A DNA stretch of 64,000 nt from Gammaproteobacteria bacterium. Its GTDB lineage: Bacteria; Pseudomonadota; Gammaproteobacteria; S012-40. The stretch spans positions 1 to 64,000 of the forward strand of contig JALUUH010000235.1 in NCBI GenBank assembly GCA_027021445.1, written 5' to 3'. The notes beneath the pieces were generated by a model, which saw only the letters and a program-made list of their open reading frames with translations, was not told the DNA's origin and did not search any database. The position numbers and the translations under genes were made by a program. Shown here one piece after another: positions 39,745-49,239 of this stretch. Position 1 is the stretch's first letter. The number at the start of each line of letters is the position of its first letter.

Positions 39745-39767
39745 CCTAGGAGGCTGTCCGAGAATAG
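39745..39767 (+). repeat. Half-copy of dispersed CTAGGAGGCTGTCCGAGAATAG repeat
   Basis: CCTAGGAGGCTGTCCGAGAATAG, near-identical to 60788-60810. Confidence 0.75.
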
Positions 39768-39879
39768 AAATTGTAGCGCACGCTCTCGCACATCCCTGTG
39801 CTTCGCTGCAGACCATCAATGGTCAAAAGAATACGCCTAATTGCGTATATTTTCGATCAAATGAGACGAATAGCCGTCA

Positions 39880-40353
39880 TTATTCTGAAATTTGCTCGTC
39901 AAATGTAAACATTAACTGCGAACACTTCTTTTTTAAACCAGGAGAGTCTGAGCTATTGAGCGATAAATTGCCTGCTTCATTAAAATGACATTCAATGGCA
40001 TTTTCTTCTTTATCTTCTCTTAGGGTAATGCCTTTGCCGGGTTTGTATTCTGCTTCGAGTACTCCCCCGTGGTAATAGGTGTAGCTATCTTTTGTACCCC
40101 AGTACAAGGTGCGTGAATGTGCTGCCATTTTATCAATTATGCTGGGCACTTCTTTGATGGTGTGAGTAGGAGTTTTACTGGTGCTTGCTTGCAACGGTGT
40201 TGAGCTGACCGGCGACAAGGGGCTGTCTAGGGTTGTGGGGCTGGTGGCGGTATTTCCAGGCGAGCTTGGTTTCGTATTTGTATTGGCGCAGCTCGCTAAT
40301 AAGAGTGTGGCGATTGCGTAAACTGATAATGTTTTAAAGTTGTGATGTTGCAT
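39880..40353 (-). CDS. Lipoprotein with one copy of a novel AEYKPxxG/ED/NAxEC domain
   Basis: Lipobox IATLLLASCANTN; domain similar to both halves of 40677..41462. Confidence 0.75.
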   Translation of the reverse strand: MQHHNFKTLSVYAIATLLLASCANTNTKPSSPGNTATSPTTLDSPLSPVSSTPLQASTSKTPTHTIKEVPSIIDKMAAHSRTLYWGTKDSYTYYHGGVLEAEYKPGKGITLREDKEENAIECHFNEAGNLSLNSSDSPGLKKKCSQLMFTFDEQISE

Positions 40354-40676
40354 GATATTCCCCCAATTTCTTGTCTTTAAATTATCACAGACAGAATCCT
40401 AGATTAATGGACAGTGCTAGTACTCATTCTAGACATCCATTCGGGTATTTCAGTTGATAGGATAGTCTGGAAGTGGTGACAGCTCTAAGATACATAGTAA
40501 AATACTCCGAAACAAGGGGTAGCGGAAAAGCAGATATAGGTTTAGCATGGTGGTTTGAGTGTTAAGTGGAGGAGTGAGTCGTAACTAATTGATTAATTGC
40601 AAGTTTTGTCGTTTTTATGAGGGTGGATTGGTACTCCCAAAAAAGTAGTTAGTGTCGCATCCGTTAAACTCACCTC

Positions 40677-41462
40677 TTACTCGGAAATCTGTTCATCAAA
40701 GCTTAGCATGAGTGCCGAGCAGCGATCGCGAAAATCAGATTTCTCTTTTTTCTTAACCTGAAGTCCCAGTTGCTCGTTGTAGTGACACTCTAAGGCATTT
40801 TCATCTTTGTCTTCGCGAAGGATTAGACCTGAGCCTGGTTTGTATTCCGCCTGTACAACTCCGCCCATATAGAAGGTATACATGCCTGTGTTACGCCAGT
40901 AGAGCGTGAAGTCGCTGGCGGCCATTTTATCGATGATTGTTTCGGGTTTTCGTTTCTTGGGAGCCGATTTTTTCTGGATTCGGGGTATAGGTGCTGCTCG
41001 TCTTTTAGTGATAGGATCGGGTATTTGCTGATTGAATGCGGTGACCAATTCGTTGCATCGGGTTTGAAATATCATGGCTTTTTGAGAACTAAGGCCGGGT
41101 ATTGAAAGGTCTCCTTCATCGTCAAAGCGACATTCTATGGCATTGTGGCTTCTATCTTCGGTTAACGTAAGCCCAAAGCTTGGTTTGTATTCTGCGGTAA
41201 GAATTCCATACATTTGTAATGTATAAGAATCATCTGATTTCGAGTAGCGGGTTTCTTTGTGTCGATCTATTTTGGCAATCATTTTTGAGATTGTTCGGTC
41301 ATCAACCGGTTCTATGCGTGGTTGAGAAAGCGAGGCAGCGAGGCCGATGATAGATGCTGATGAGCTGACGAGGAATGGGCTTGTGGTCTCGGCATTTCCT
41401 GTGCTCAGGGTAAAAGTTGCTATGCTTGCGCTAATGAGCAAAGTGTTTACTGTCCTTTTCAT
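40677..41462 (-). CDS. Exported protein with two copies of the same novel domain
   Basis: Signal peptide MKRTVNTLLISASIATFTLSTGNAE; AEYKPSFGLTLTEDRSHNAIEC and AEYKPGSGLILREDKDENALEC. Confidence 0.8.
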   Translation of the reverse strand: MKRTVNTLLISASIATFTLSTGNAETTSPFLVSSSASIIGLAASLSQPRIEPVDDRTISKMIAKIDRHKETRYSKSDDSYTLQMYGILTAEYKPSFGLTLTEDRSHNAIECRFDDEGDLSIPGLSSQKAMIFQTRCNELVTAFNQQIPDPITKRRAAPIPRIQKKSAPKKRKPETIIDKMAASDFTLYWRNTGMYTFYMGGVVQAEYKPGSGLILREDKDENALECHYNEQLGLQVKKKEKSDFRDRCSALMLSFDEQISE

Positions 41463-41515
41463 GCGAATAGCCTCTGGTTAAACTTGTTGTTTTTGGTGAA
41501 ATTTATGGGTGAATT

Positions 41516-42238
41516 CTATTTTTTGAAATCAATTACTTTTTTTAAAGGAGATAGATTGATTTCATCAAAAACGGTTCCTTGCCGACTTTCTAGGATAAAT
41601 ACGATGGTATTTGCAAGGTCGTTAGTTTGAATGTAATTGTCTGCGTCTGGGCCCGGGGAGAAATCAAGCTGGTCAAAAAACGGTGTGTTAACCATGCCAG
41701 GATTAATGATTGTGACTCCAATATTTGAGCTTGAACATTCTTCCCGTATAGCTTGCGCGAACCCTCTTAAGGCAAACTTACTGGCGCTATAAATCGCCCC
41801 TTTTTTTCCTCCTTTTAATGCGGCTTCTGATCCTATGAATACAATGCTGGCATTTTTTTGTTGTTTCAGTCGAGGTAAAAACGCACGAACAACAAAAGCT
41901 TGGCTTGTAAAGTTGAGATCTATTAGCTCTTTAATCTGAGAGTAAGAAAACTCTTCGATGGAAGCAAATCTTCCTTTGCCGGCGCAGCAGATAACAGAGT
42001 TTATATCATTATGTTTTTTTTGTATGCTCTTAAGTTGCGATGGGAGTGTATCTAAGTCGAAAAAATCCACCGAAATAAACGTGAAATTATTATTGTTTTT
42101 AACTTCAGTTGGAATGCGTGAGCTATTTCTGGCCAAAGCAACAACTTGATAATTGCATTGTATTAAGCAAGACGCAATGGCTAGGCCTATCCCTGAACTT
42201 GCGCCGGTAATTAATATTTTAGATTGTTCTTTAGGCAT
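41516..42238 (-). CDS. Short-chain dehydrogenase/reductase
   Basis: ITGASSGIGLAIAS, CCAGKGRF, YSASKFALRGFAQ. Confidence 0.92.
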   Translation of the reverse strand: MPKEQSKILITGASSGIGLAIASCLIQCNYQVVALARNSSRIPTEVKNNNNFTFISVDFFDLDTLPSQLKSIQKKHNDINSVICCAGKGRFASIEEFSYSQIKELIDLNFTSQAFVVRAFLPRLKQQKNASIVFIGSEAALKGGKKGAIYSASKFALRGFAQAIREECSSSNIGVTIINPGMVNTPFFDQLDFSPGPDADNYIQTNDLANTIVFILESRQGTVFDEINLSPLKKVIDFKK

Positions 42239-43223
42239 CTAAGCACCGGAAATATTTTTTAGCAGGTATGTATTGAAGTAATATTTGCTCACAATAAAAA
42301 ATCATTTTATTCTCCAGGTCAAACTTATATGAAGTCATGCCATTCGATGATTCCATTGGCCCAGAAAAAATATGTTCTCTGGGATGCATTTTTATCAGGT
42401 TTTTAAAGAATTTATCCGGCATGCGAAAAACTCCAAGACTGACAGAATGCAATGCTGCTGTGTCAATGGCGGAAAAAATAGTTTCAAACATATTTTTATA
42501 GGCTTGTTCATAGCCGTCATAATAGATAATGGGATCAAAGCGTAAGCCAATCGTCCAGCCCTTGTTTTGCAGTTTTTTAATGGCATCAATCCGTTTTTGT
42601 AAAGAGGGGGTTTTGTGTTCTATTTTGTTAATAACATCCTCTGGAGAAATTGAAAATGCAACGATGCAGCGTGGGTTTGCCGACATGTCGAGTAGATGTC
42701 TTATTTGAGTGCTTTTGGTTCGCAGTTCTAAATAGGCGTTTTTTATATTCAATATTTCAGGGGTGAAATATTTTGCAAAGTGGGTAACGGGTTCAAGCGC
42801 TAAACTGTCACAATCATAGCCAGAAAAAAAGGCAACATCCTCACTATGCTGGCTGGCAACGGTTTTTATTTCAGTTATAAAGTCTTCATAGTTTACAAAT
42901 AAAACATAATGTGCGCTGCGATACATGCCTTGTAAAAAACAGTATCGGCAGTCGTAAATACAATTCATCATGTGTGAAAAGTAATAATTATGATAAGGGC
43001 CAATTCGGTAAGCATCCGGTGCTTGATGCACAAAGCGATTCATTTTTTTTGCTAAGATTAACGAAGGATTGTTTTTTTGTAGTCGAAAATTTTGTGCAGA
43101 CGGGTTGAATACCTCGCTGTAATGTGTGCAAATTATTTGCTCGGCATTTTTGAAACGAGCGAGTATCTGGCGGGTGCGTGTATGATCAATGATTTCTTCT
43201 TCGATATAAATATTTGAAATCAT
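42231..43223 (-). CDS. Spore photoproduct lyase (SPL)-family radical SAM protein
   Basis: MNCIYDCRYCFLQGMY (CxxxCxxC cluster in SplB-like context), VAFSISPEDVINKIEHKTPSLQKRIDAIKKLQNKGWTIGLRFDPII. Confidence 0.85.
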   Translation of the reverse strand: MISNIYIEEEIIDHTRTRQILARFKNAEQIICTHYSEVFNPSAQNFRLQKNNPSLILAKKMNRFVHQAPDAYRIGPYHNYYFSHMMNCIYDCRYCFLQGMYRSAHYVLFVNYEDFITEIKTVASQHSEDVAFFSGYDCDSLALEPVTHFAKYFTPEILNIKNAYLELRTKSTQIRHLLDMSANPRCIVAFSISPEDVINKIEHKTPSLQKRIDAIKKLQNKGWTIGLRFDPIIYYDGYEQAYKNMFETIFSAIDTAALHSVSLGVFRMPDKFFKNLIKMHPREHIFSGPMESSNGMTSYKFDLENKMIFYCEQILLQYIPAKKYFRCLDA

Positions 43224-44024
43224 TTATAGCTTCACTTTCTGTAGGGTGAGTAGGTTGTCGAGATATTGTAAAACCTGTTTGGCGTTTGAGTACTTATTCA
43301 ACTCTATATTTATGTCATTATTGGAATTTAGAGTAAGGCGGTCTAGTGCTTTTTTTAATTGATGTTGTTGAGTTTTTGTGAAGTGGAATGCAGTGGTTAG
43401 TTCATGATAATAAACAGGGGTTTGTTTTTCCAGTTGATATTCTTGCAGTAGTTCATTTTGTTGATCGAAATAAGTCAGAATGCTTGATAAGGCATTTCCC
43501 ATGAGTTCATGAACATAATTTTTATCGATATTTTTTATAGATTGTTGTTCATTGTCTGAGACGACTTTTAGGCAGCTGACTAATTCAGTCGTAGTGAATT
43601 TAATACATGTTGCATAAAAACCAGCTGCCTCCATGTCGTAGATGTTATTGTTTTTATAATTTTCAGTCGGCTGGTCAACGGTAATGAGTGGGCTGCTTTC
43701 GATTTCGGTTTTAATGATAAGTGGAGGATACCCGTATAGCATGCTGAAGTCAGCACTGACTTTATTCGCGATAAAAATACTTCCTATGGGTTTTTTACGT
43801 GCGCCGCATATTCCGATGTTTAACCAAGAGCAAACGGGGTTGTTAAATTTTGCATAAACATAGGCGCACGCGGCGGCCATATTGAGCTTTCCGATCCCTG
43901 ATATTATTAAAAGGATGTCATTTTTTTGGTGGATTTTAAATGGGTGATTTAGAATCGACTTCATACTGAAGTGATCGATGAAGGCTTGTGCTTCACATTG
44001 TAATGCGCATGTTATTATCCTCAT
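43224..44024 (-). CDS. Nucleoside phosphorylase/nucleosidase-like protein with C-terminal extension
   Basis: ISGIGKLNMAAACAYV, NIGICGARKKPIGSIFIANKV, YDMEAAGFYATC, KVVSDN. Confidence 0.82.
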   Translation of the reverse strand: MRIITCALQCEAQAFIDHFSMKSILNHPFKIHQKNDILLIISGIGKLNMAAACAYVYAKFNNPVCSWLNIGICGARKKPIGSIFIANKVSADFSMLYGYPPLIIKTEIESSPLITVDQPTENYKNNNIYDMEAAGFYATCIKFTTTELVSCLKVVSDNEQQSIKNIDKNYVHELMGNALSSILTYFDQQNELLQEYQLEKQTPVYYHELTTAFHFTKTQQHQLKKALDRLTLNSNNDINIELNKYSNAKQVLQYLDNLLTLQKVKL

Positions 44025-44843
44025 TTTGTTTCGCTCTCTGCAGTATAGATGGTACGTAATTTTATCAGATCTTCCACATCATGTTTTTTGTTTCGTTTGA
44101 TGGCACCATTCACGACGATGTCAATTTTTTTAATGAGCATTGCGACCGCATTTTGTTTATCTTCGGGTTTTAGCCGATGATATTGTAGTAGGTTGTCAAG
44201 TGCTCTAATTCTGAATCTATCCATGCCCCAATATTTTTGTGAGAGTTGATCTTCGTGGCCCCCATACTTCTTAATGAGTGCGGTATTGACAAATAATACC
44301 GGATATTTTGCGCAAATTTTCAACCACAAGTCATAGTCTTCGCAAGCGGGTAAGGATTCATCAAAACCAGAAAATTCATCGAGCAAAGAACGGTGTAACA
44401 TTATGGAGGAAGGAGACATGGCGCATAAGGTCAAACATTCGGAGAATATCCATCCGCCTGATTTTTTGTGTTTGTTTTTTTGGTTGACACGTTTGCCATT
44501 GCGAATCCATATTTCTTCTGTGTGACAAACAAAGTGATCTGTATTTTTGGATAGAACGTCGGTTTGCATTTTAAGCTTGTCAGGTAACCATTCGTCGTCA
44601 GAGTCTAATAGTGCAATCCAATTCCCGGTTGAGCGTTTAATGCCCTGGTTACGTGCCGAGCTTACTCCTTTGTTTGCTTGTGACACTAAAATAACATGAG
44701 GAAAACTTGCATGTATAAATTCTACACTGTCGTCATTCGAGCCATCATCTATAACAATAATTTCATGTGCCTTATATGTTTGATTGATGACAGATTGTAT
44801 GGCGCGAGCAATAAGGTGCTTGCGGTTATAGTTGGGGATAATA
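44021..44843 (-). CDS. Family 2 glycosyltransferase (start codon unclear)
   Basis: Upstream in-frame RISVIIPNYNRKHLIARAIQSVINQTYKAHEIIVIDDGSNDDS plus SSARNQGIKRSTGNWIALLDSDDEW; track start 44686 cuts off the N-terminus. Confidence 0.8.
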
Positions 44844-44865
44844 ACCGAAATACGGAATGTTGAAT

Positions 44866-45561
44866 CTAGGATTGTCTTTTCTCTGAACGATAAGGTGTGT
44901 TGCGAATTTTATCGTGATCATGCATGCGGTATTGACTAAAGTCTTTTTTATTGTCGAAGTGCATGAAAGGGTTGCCTGCTACCTGCTCTTGCATTGTCGA
45001 GGTTTGTTTTTCAGCGTAGTTATGGCCAGGGTGAATGATAGTGTTTGAAGGTAGATCAGAACCTAGTTGGCGTAGAGTATCGTACATGATATTGGGGTCG
45101 CCGCCCGCGAGATCGCAACGTCCGCATCCAAATACAAACAGGGTATCACCGGTAATTAAATCATTTTGAATGTGATAACAAGCTGATCCGGGTGTGTGTC
45201 CAGGTGTGTGTAATACTTCTATTTCTGTTTTACCGAGTTTGATGATGTCGCCGCCATGATGAGTGGTTGGTGTGTTCTCATATTGCCCCCAAAACTTAGC
45301 TTCTTGTTTCAATAAATGAATTTGAGTATCGATGCTTTGATTGAGTTCTTCTATGCCGTTAATATGGTCGTTATGACTATGTGTTAACAAGACATCAGTA
45401 ACGTTGATGCCTTTTTCTTTGGCGAGTTTGATGACTTGTTGCACATCCCAGGCGGGATCAACGATGGCTCCGCGATTGCTTTCTAAGTCTTGAATTAAAT
45501 ATACAAAGTTGTCCATGGGGCCAAGCTCTAGTGCATGTATGGCATGAGTTTTTGTGGTCAT
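44866..45561 (-). CDS. MBL-fold hydrolase, hydroxyacylglutathione hydrolase-like
   Basis: LLTHSHNDHINGIEEL, HTPGHTPGSACYHI, GDTLFVFGCGR; start at MTTKTHAIHAL. Confidence 0.88.
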   Translation of the reverse strand: MTTKTHAIHALELGPMDNFVYLIQDLESNRGAIVDPAWDVQQVIKLAKEKGINVTDVLLTHSHNDHINGIEELNQSIDTQIHLLKQEAKFWGQYENTPTTHHGGDIIKLGKTEIEVLHTPGHTPGSACYHIQNDLITGDTLFVFGCGRCDLAGGDPNIMYDTLRQLGSDLPSNTIIHPGHNYAEKQTSTMQEQVAGNPFMHFDNKKDFSQYRMHDHDKIRNTPYRSEKRQS

Positions 45562-45688
45562 TACGGTTTCCTTGAATATTCGAACTTGAGTTGCCATTTG
45601 GATTCTAAGGTGGATGCGTCGAGGTGTTTATCACCTGTGTTTTTTAAAGCATTGACGGTAGGTGGTCTATTTTTTATCATCGACTTAT

Positions 45689-45716
45689 CCATAGCGGTTA
45701 ACTGCGGGTTTTAGGA
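45689..45716 (+). repeat. Copy of dispersed AGCGGYYAACTGCGGRTTTTAGG repeat, encodes C-terminus/stop of 45698 CDS
   Basis: CCATAGCGGTTAACTGCGGGTTTTAGGA. Confidence 0.6.
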
Positions 45717-46477
45717 TTATGTTGTGCAATTTCTCTTAATTTTGGTACAGCGAGTCCTGCTTCATTTGCTAGGACTATGGCGCGTGCTAAGCGAGCAGGT
45801 GCAGAACGTCCCATGCATTTATGCTGAGGGTCGCCTTGTATGCCTTCGATAAATCCACTAACCTGTTTTTCTCGATCAATTTTTTTGTCTATCAGGGTTT
45901 CTTGAATATCTATGACTTCATTTGCGACTTGTCGCGCTAAGGCTTGGTTGTTTTTCCACAACTCACTCACTACCCCGCCACAAACTAAACCGGATATGTT
46001 AGTTGTTAATATGTAGACATTTTTACGCACAAGCTCAAATTCTAGTTCTGCAGAATTTGCTACTTTGTGGGTCGGTATGTCGAGTTTCCCGAGCGCATTT
46101 ATTAAACTGTCTGAATGTTTACCAAAGACGGGGCTGGGTATTAATACTTTAGCATCTTGGCCTTTCTTTTTTTCAAACCATATGGACATGACCGTGGGGT
46201 TTTCAATGTTATGTGTTTGCCAGTCTTTTGGCAGTAATTCATTTTGAATCAAAACAAGTTTGTTAATCCATACTTGCGGAATATTGGTTAGGCAAGCTGA
46301 TAGATCTGCTTCGGCGACGGACAACAAAACAAGTTCTGGGTCAGGGCATTGTTGGGCGGCTTGTTGTATATCCATATCTCGTGTAACTGGAAATACAGGG
46401 TGGCCTAAGCGTAATAAACCACGCGCAAATACGCCACCTATTTCTCCTATACCGATAACGACAACAGATTGTTTCAT
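45698..46477 (-). CDS. NAD(P)-binding reductase-like protein (ketopantoate/pyrroline-carboxylate reductase-like Rossmann N-terminus)
   Basis: VVVIGIGEIGGVFARGLLRLGHPVFPV. Confidence 0.65.
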   Translation of the reverse strand: MKQSVVVIGIGEIGGVFARGLLRLGHPVFPVTRDMDIQQAAQQCPDPELVLLSVAEADLSACLTNIPQVWINKLVLIQNELLPKDWQTHNIENPTVMSIWFEKKKGQDAKVLIPSPVFGKHSDSLINALGKLDIPTHKVANSAELEFELVRKNVYILTTNISGLVCGGVVSELWKNNQALARQVANEVIDIQETLIDKKIDREKQVSGFIEGIQGDPQHKCMGRSAPARLARAIVLANEAGLAVPKLREIAQHNPKTRS

Positions 46478-46618
46478 GTGAATTAAATACCTCTGAGTTG
46501 ATATTAAATTAATAATGGTATCTGAGCTCCTAGGATGGCATCAAGTGATAACATCATAATATAATGTACTTTAATGAGGTGGGTATAACAAGCGCTAGTC
46601 TTGTTGAAGTACGAGGGG

Positions 46619-48010
46619 TTATTTTTTTTTCCCGTATCTCTTGCCGGTGCTCTTTTTTTTGTATTCTTGCAATGGTGTTAGCTTAATTCGTTTTTCTTTA
46701 TAGGGGTTGTCGCTGCCTTTATAGACCACGCGCAAAGGTGAGCCTTTGATTTTTAAAACTTTACGGAAGGTGTTAATAAGATAACGGGTATAACTTTCTG
46801 GAACGCGATTTATTTGATTGCCATGTATTACGATAACGGGTGGATTTTTACCGCCTTGATGTGCATACCGTAGTTTAATACGCCGACCATGAACGAGAGG
46901 GGGCTGATGTGAGCTTACCGCGTCTTCTAATATTCGAGTGAGCATGGGGGTTGCAAAGTCGCTCATTGATGATTGATAAGCTTTGTGTACAACATCCATT
47001 AAGAGACCGACGCCGCTGCCGTGTAAGGCTGAAATATAATGTACTGACGCAAAATCAACAAAACTGAGTTTGCGTTCGTATTCTGTTTTTATCCACTCAC
47101 GTTGGTCTTGGCTAAGGCCGTCCCATTTATTCACGGCGATGACGAGCGCTTTTCCTTCATCGAGTATGTATCCGAGCAAGGTGGCATCTTGGGCACTGAT
47201 TTCTGCTTGTGCATCGAGTACAAACATGACTACGTGGCAGGAGTCTATAGCTTGCAAGGCTTTTATGATGCTGAATTTTTCAATTTTTTCGGAGACTCGT
47301 GTGCGTCTGCGAACACCTGCAGTATCGATTAAGGTATAGGGGTGATTATTGTGCTCGAACGGTATGAAAATGCTATCGCGTGTGGTGCCCGGCATATCGA
47401 ATGCGAGTACGCGTTCTTCTCCGAGTAAGCGATTGACTAAAGTAGATTTGCCGACGTTAGGTCGACCCACAATCGCTACTTTTGCGCTATGTTCGTCGTC
47501 TTCTTCATGTGCTTCTCGATCTGAGTCTAATTCGGTATCAATGAAATCCATGAGTTCGTTAACCCCGGAGCCGTGTTCAGCGGCGATAGGGTAGGGTTGA
47601 CCTAGCCCCATACTATAAAAATCAGCAGTGACGATGTCAGCGTCGAGGCGTTCTGTTTTGTTGACAATGAGGTAGATGGGTTTTTTAAGTTTACGCAGGG
47701 TTTTTACAATGGCTTCGTCCGCTACAGTGATTCCTTCTTTGCCATCAACCAGGAATAATACCGCGTTAGCTTCTTCCATGGCCTGTCGAGCTTGTTCCGC
47801 GATGAGTTTATCAATGCCGGCATCACTGGTGATGCCGCCGGTATCAATAACAATGAAATCGCCTTGGCCTGCTTTAACATTCCCATATCGACGATCACGA
47901 GTTAGGCCAGGCTCGTTGGCCACCAATGCGTCACGGCTTTTGGTGAGGCGGTTGAATAAGGTGGATTTGCCGACATTTGGGCGGCCTACCAGGGCAATAA
48001 CACGTTTCAT
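46619..48010 (-). CDS. der: Ribosome biogenesis GTPase Der (EngA)
   Basis: Two G domains: GRPNVGKSTLFNRL and GRPNVGKSTLVNRL; NKTE, NKWD. Confidence 0.97.
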   Translation of the reverse strand: MKRVIALVGRPNVGKSTLFNRLTKSRDALVANEPGLTRDRRYGNVKAGQGDFIVIDTGGITSDAGIDKLIAEQARQAMEEANAVLFLVDGKEGITVADEAIVKTLRKLKKPIYLIVNKTERLDADIVTADFYSMGLGQPYPIAAEHGSGVNELMDFIDTELDSDREAHEEDDEHSAKVAIVGRPNVGKSTLVNRLLGEERVLAFDMPGTTRDSIFIPFEHNNHPYTLIDTAGVRRRTRVSEKIEKFSIIKALQAIDSCHVVMFVLDAQAEISAQDATLLGYILDEGKALVIAVNKWDGLSQDQREWIKTEYERKLSFVDFASVHYISALHGSGVGLLMDVVHKAYQSSMSDFATPMLTRILEDAVSSHQPPLVHGRRIKLRYAHQGGKNPPVIVIHGNQINRVPESYTRYLINTFRKVLKIKGSPLRVVYKGSDNPYKEKRIKLTPLQEYKKKSTGKRYGKKK

Positions 48011-48012
48011 CG

Positions 48013-49239
48013 TTATTTATAGGCCAGCGAAATAAAAGCGCCATTTTGATATGGAACAAAGATTTGCTTTCCATTGCTGAGGGGGGGGCTAATAACTCGG
48101 ACATCTTCAATATCATGTGCGGCATCAAATGCATTTTTTACTTCTGTGCTTTCTGCAAGATTGATGATGCCGGTTTCTTCTCCCAGCCATTGGTAATCGA
48201 CTCGCCCTAGTACTTTGCCGTCTTCTTTGGCAAGTGAGAAAATAGAGCCATCAATGCCGCCAACAATTAAATTTTCAGCGACGACTAATGGCGTAGTCGT
48301 GACTATTTTTTTGAGTTTTTCTTGCACCCAGAGCGTGGAACCATTACGTCGATCTAAAGCCCATATTTTACCATCGACATCGGTGATGAATAATAAGTCA
48401 TTGGCCATGGATACGCCAAGGTGAGAAGACATTTCACGTGTCCATAGAATGCGTCCTGTGCCAGCCGTTAAGGCCACGGCTCTACCTTGGAAGCTGCTGA
48501 CATAAACTGTGTCATCATGGACTTGAATCAGTCCATCGACATCAACCATTCGCTCTAATTCCGATCTTCCTTTAGGGACGGCTATTGTAGTCTCCCAAAT
48601 CATTTTTCCATCATCAACGGAGAGCGCGACTAATTTTCCGTTGGCAAAGCCGGTAATCACTTTATCTTCAGTGATAACGGGTGAGGCGGTGCCGCGTAGG
48701 GTTAGTGGGGGAACGTTTCTATCATAAACCCAAACTTGCTCGCCGCTACGTAGATCGAGTGCTGTTATTTTTCCATCATTGCTTTGCACGATGACGTTGC
48801 TGCTGGATATTTGCGGTGCTGCTAGAATTTCGCTACTAACGGATTTTTTCCAGATCAATTGACCGTCGTTTTTATCGAGGAGTAAGACACCGGCATCTCT
48901 TGTTCCGAGTGCGAGATAATTATTGGCGACGTTGGGGCCAGCGGTAAACGCATCGGTGAATTGTTTTTTCCATATGTGCTTTCCGCTGTCTGCATGGAGG
49001 GCCATCACTAAGCCGCTGTGATCGGCGACATAAAGTATTTTATCGCTGAGGGTAGCACGTTGTTTGCTGATGCGATTAATTCCATGATCTGCGAGTTGCA
49101 CTGACCATAAAGGATTGACGCTTATCGTTTTTATGCTGGAGATATACGCGAGTTTTTCCTCATCCAGCTTTTTTGGAGTGCTTTCGCAAGCAGATAAAAC
49201 GGCGAGGAAGCACACACCTATAATAAGACTTCGAATCAA
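48013..49239 (-). CDS. bamB: Outer membrane assembly lipoprotein BamB
   Basis: Lipobox LAVLSACEST; PQQ-like WD repeats; synteny with der. Confidence 0.93.
   Translation of the reverse strand: MIRSLIIGVCFLAVLSACESTPKKLDEEKLAYISSIKTISVNPLWSVQLADHGINRISKQRATLSDKILYVADHSGLVMALHADSGKHIWKKQFTDAFTAGPNVANNYLALGTRDAGVLLLDKNDGQLIWKKSVSSEILAAPQISSSNVIVQSNDGKITALDLRSGEQVWVYDRNVPPLTLRGTASPVITEDKVITGFANGKLVALSVDDGKMIWETTIAVPKGRSELERMVDVDGLIQVHDDTVYVSSFQGRAVALTAGTGRILWTREMSSHLGVSMANDLLFITDVDGKIWALDRRNGSTLWVQEKLKKIVTTTPLVVAENLIVGGIDGSIFSLAKEDGKVLGRVDYQWLGEETGIINLAESTEVKNAFDAAHDIEDVRVISPPLSNGKQIFVPYQNGAFISLAYK

Noticed and set aside
41516-44843. Defence island or prophage
   Set aside because: No integrase, phage structural, restriction or toxin-antitoxin motifs found in this region or the window.
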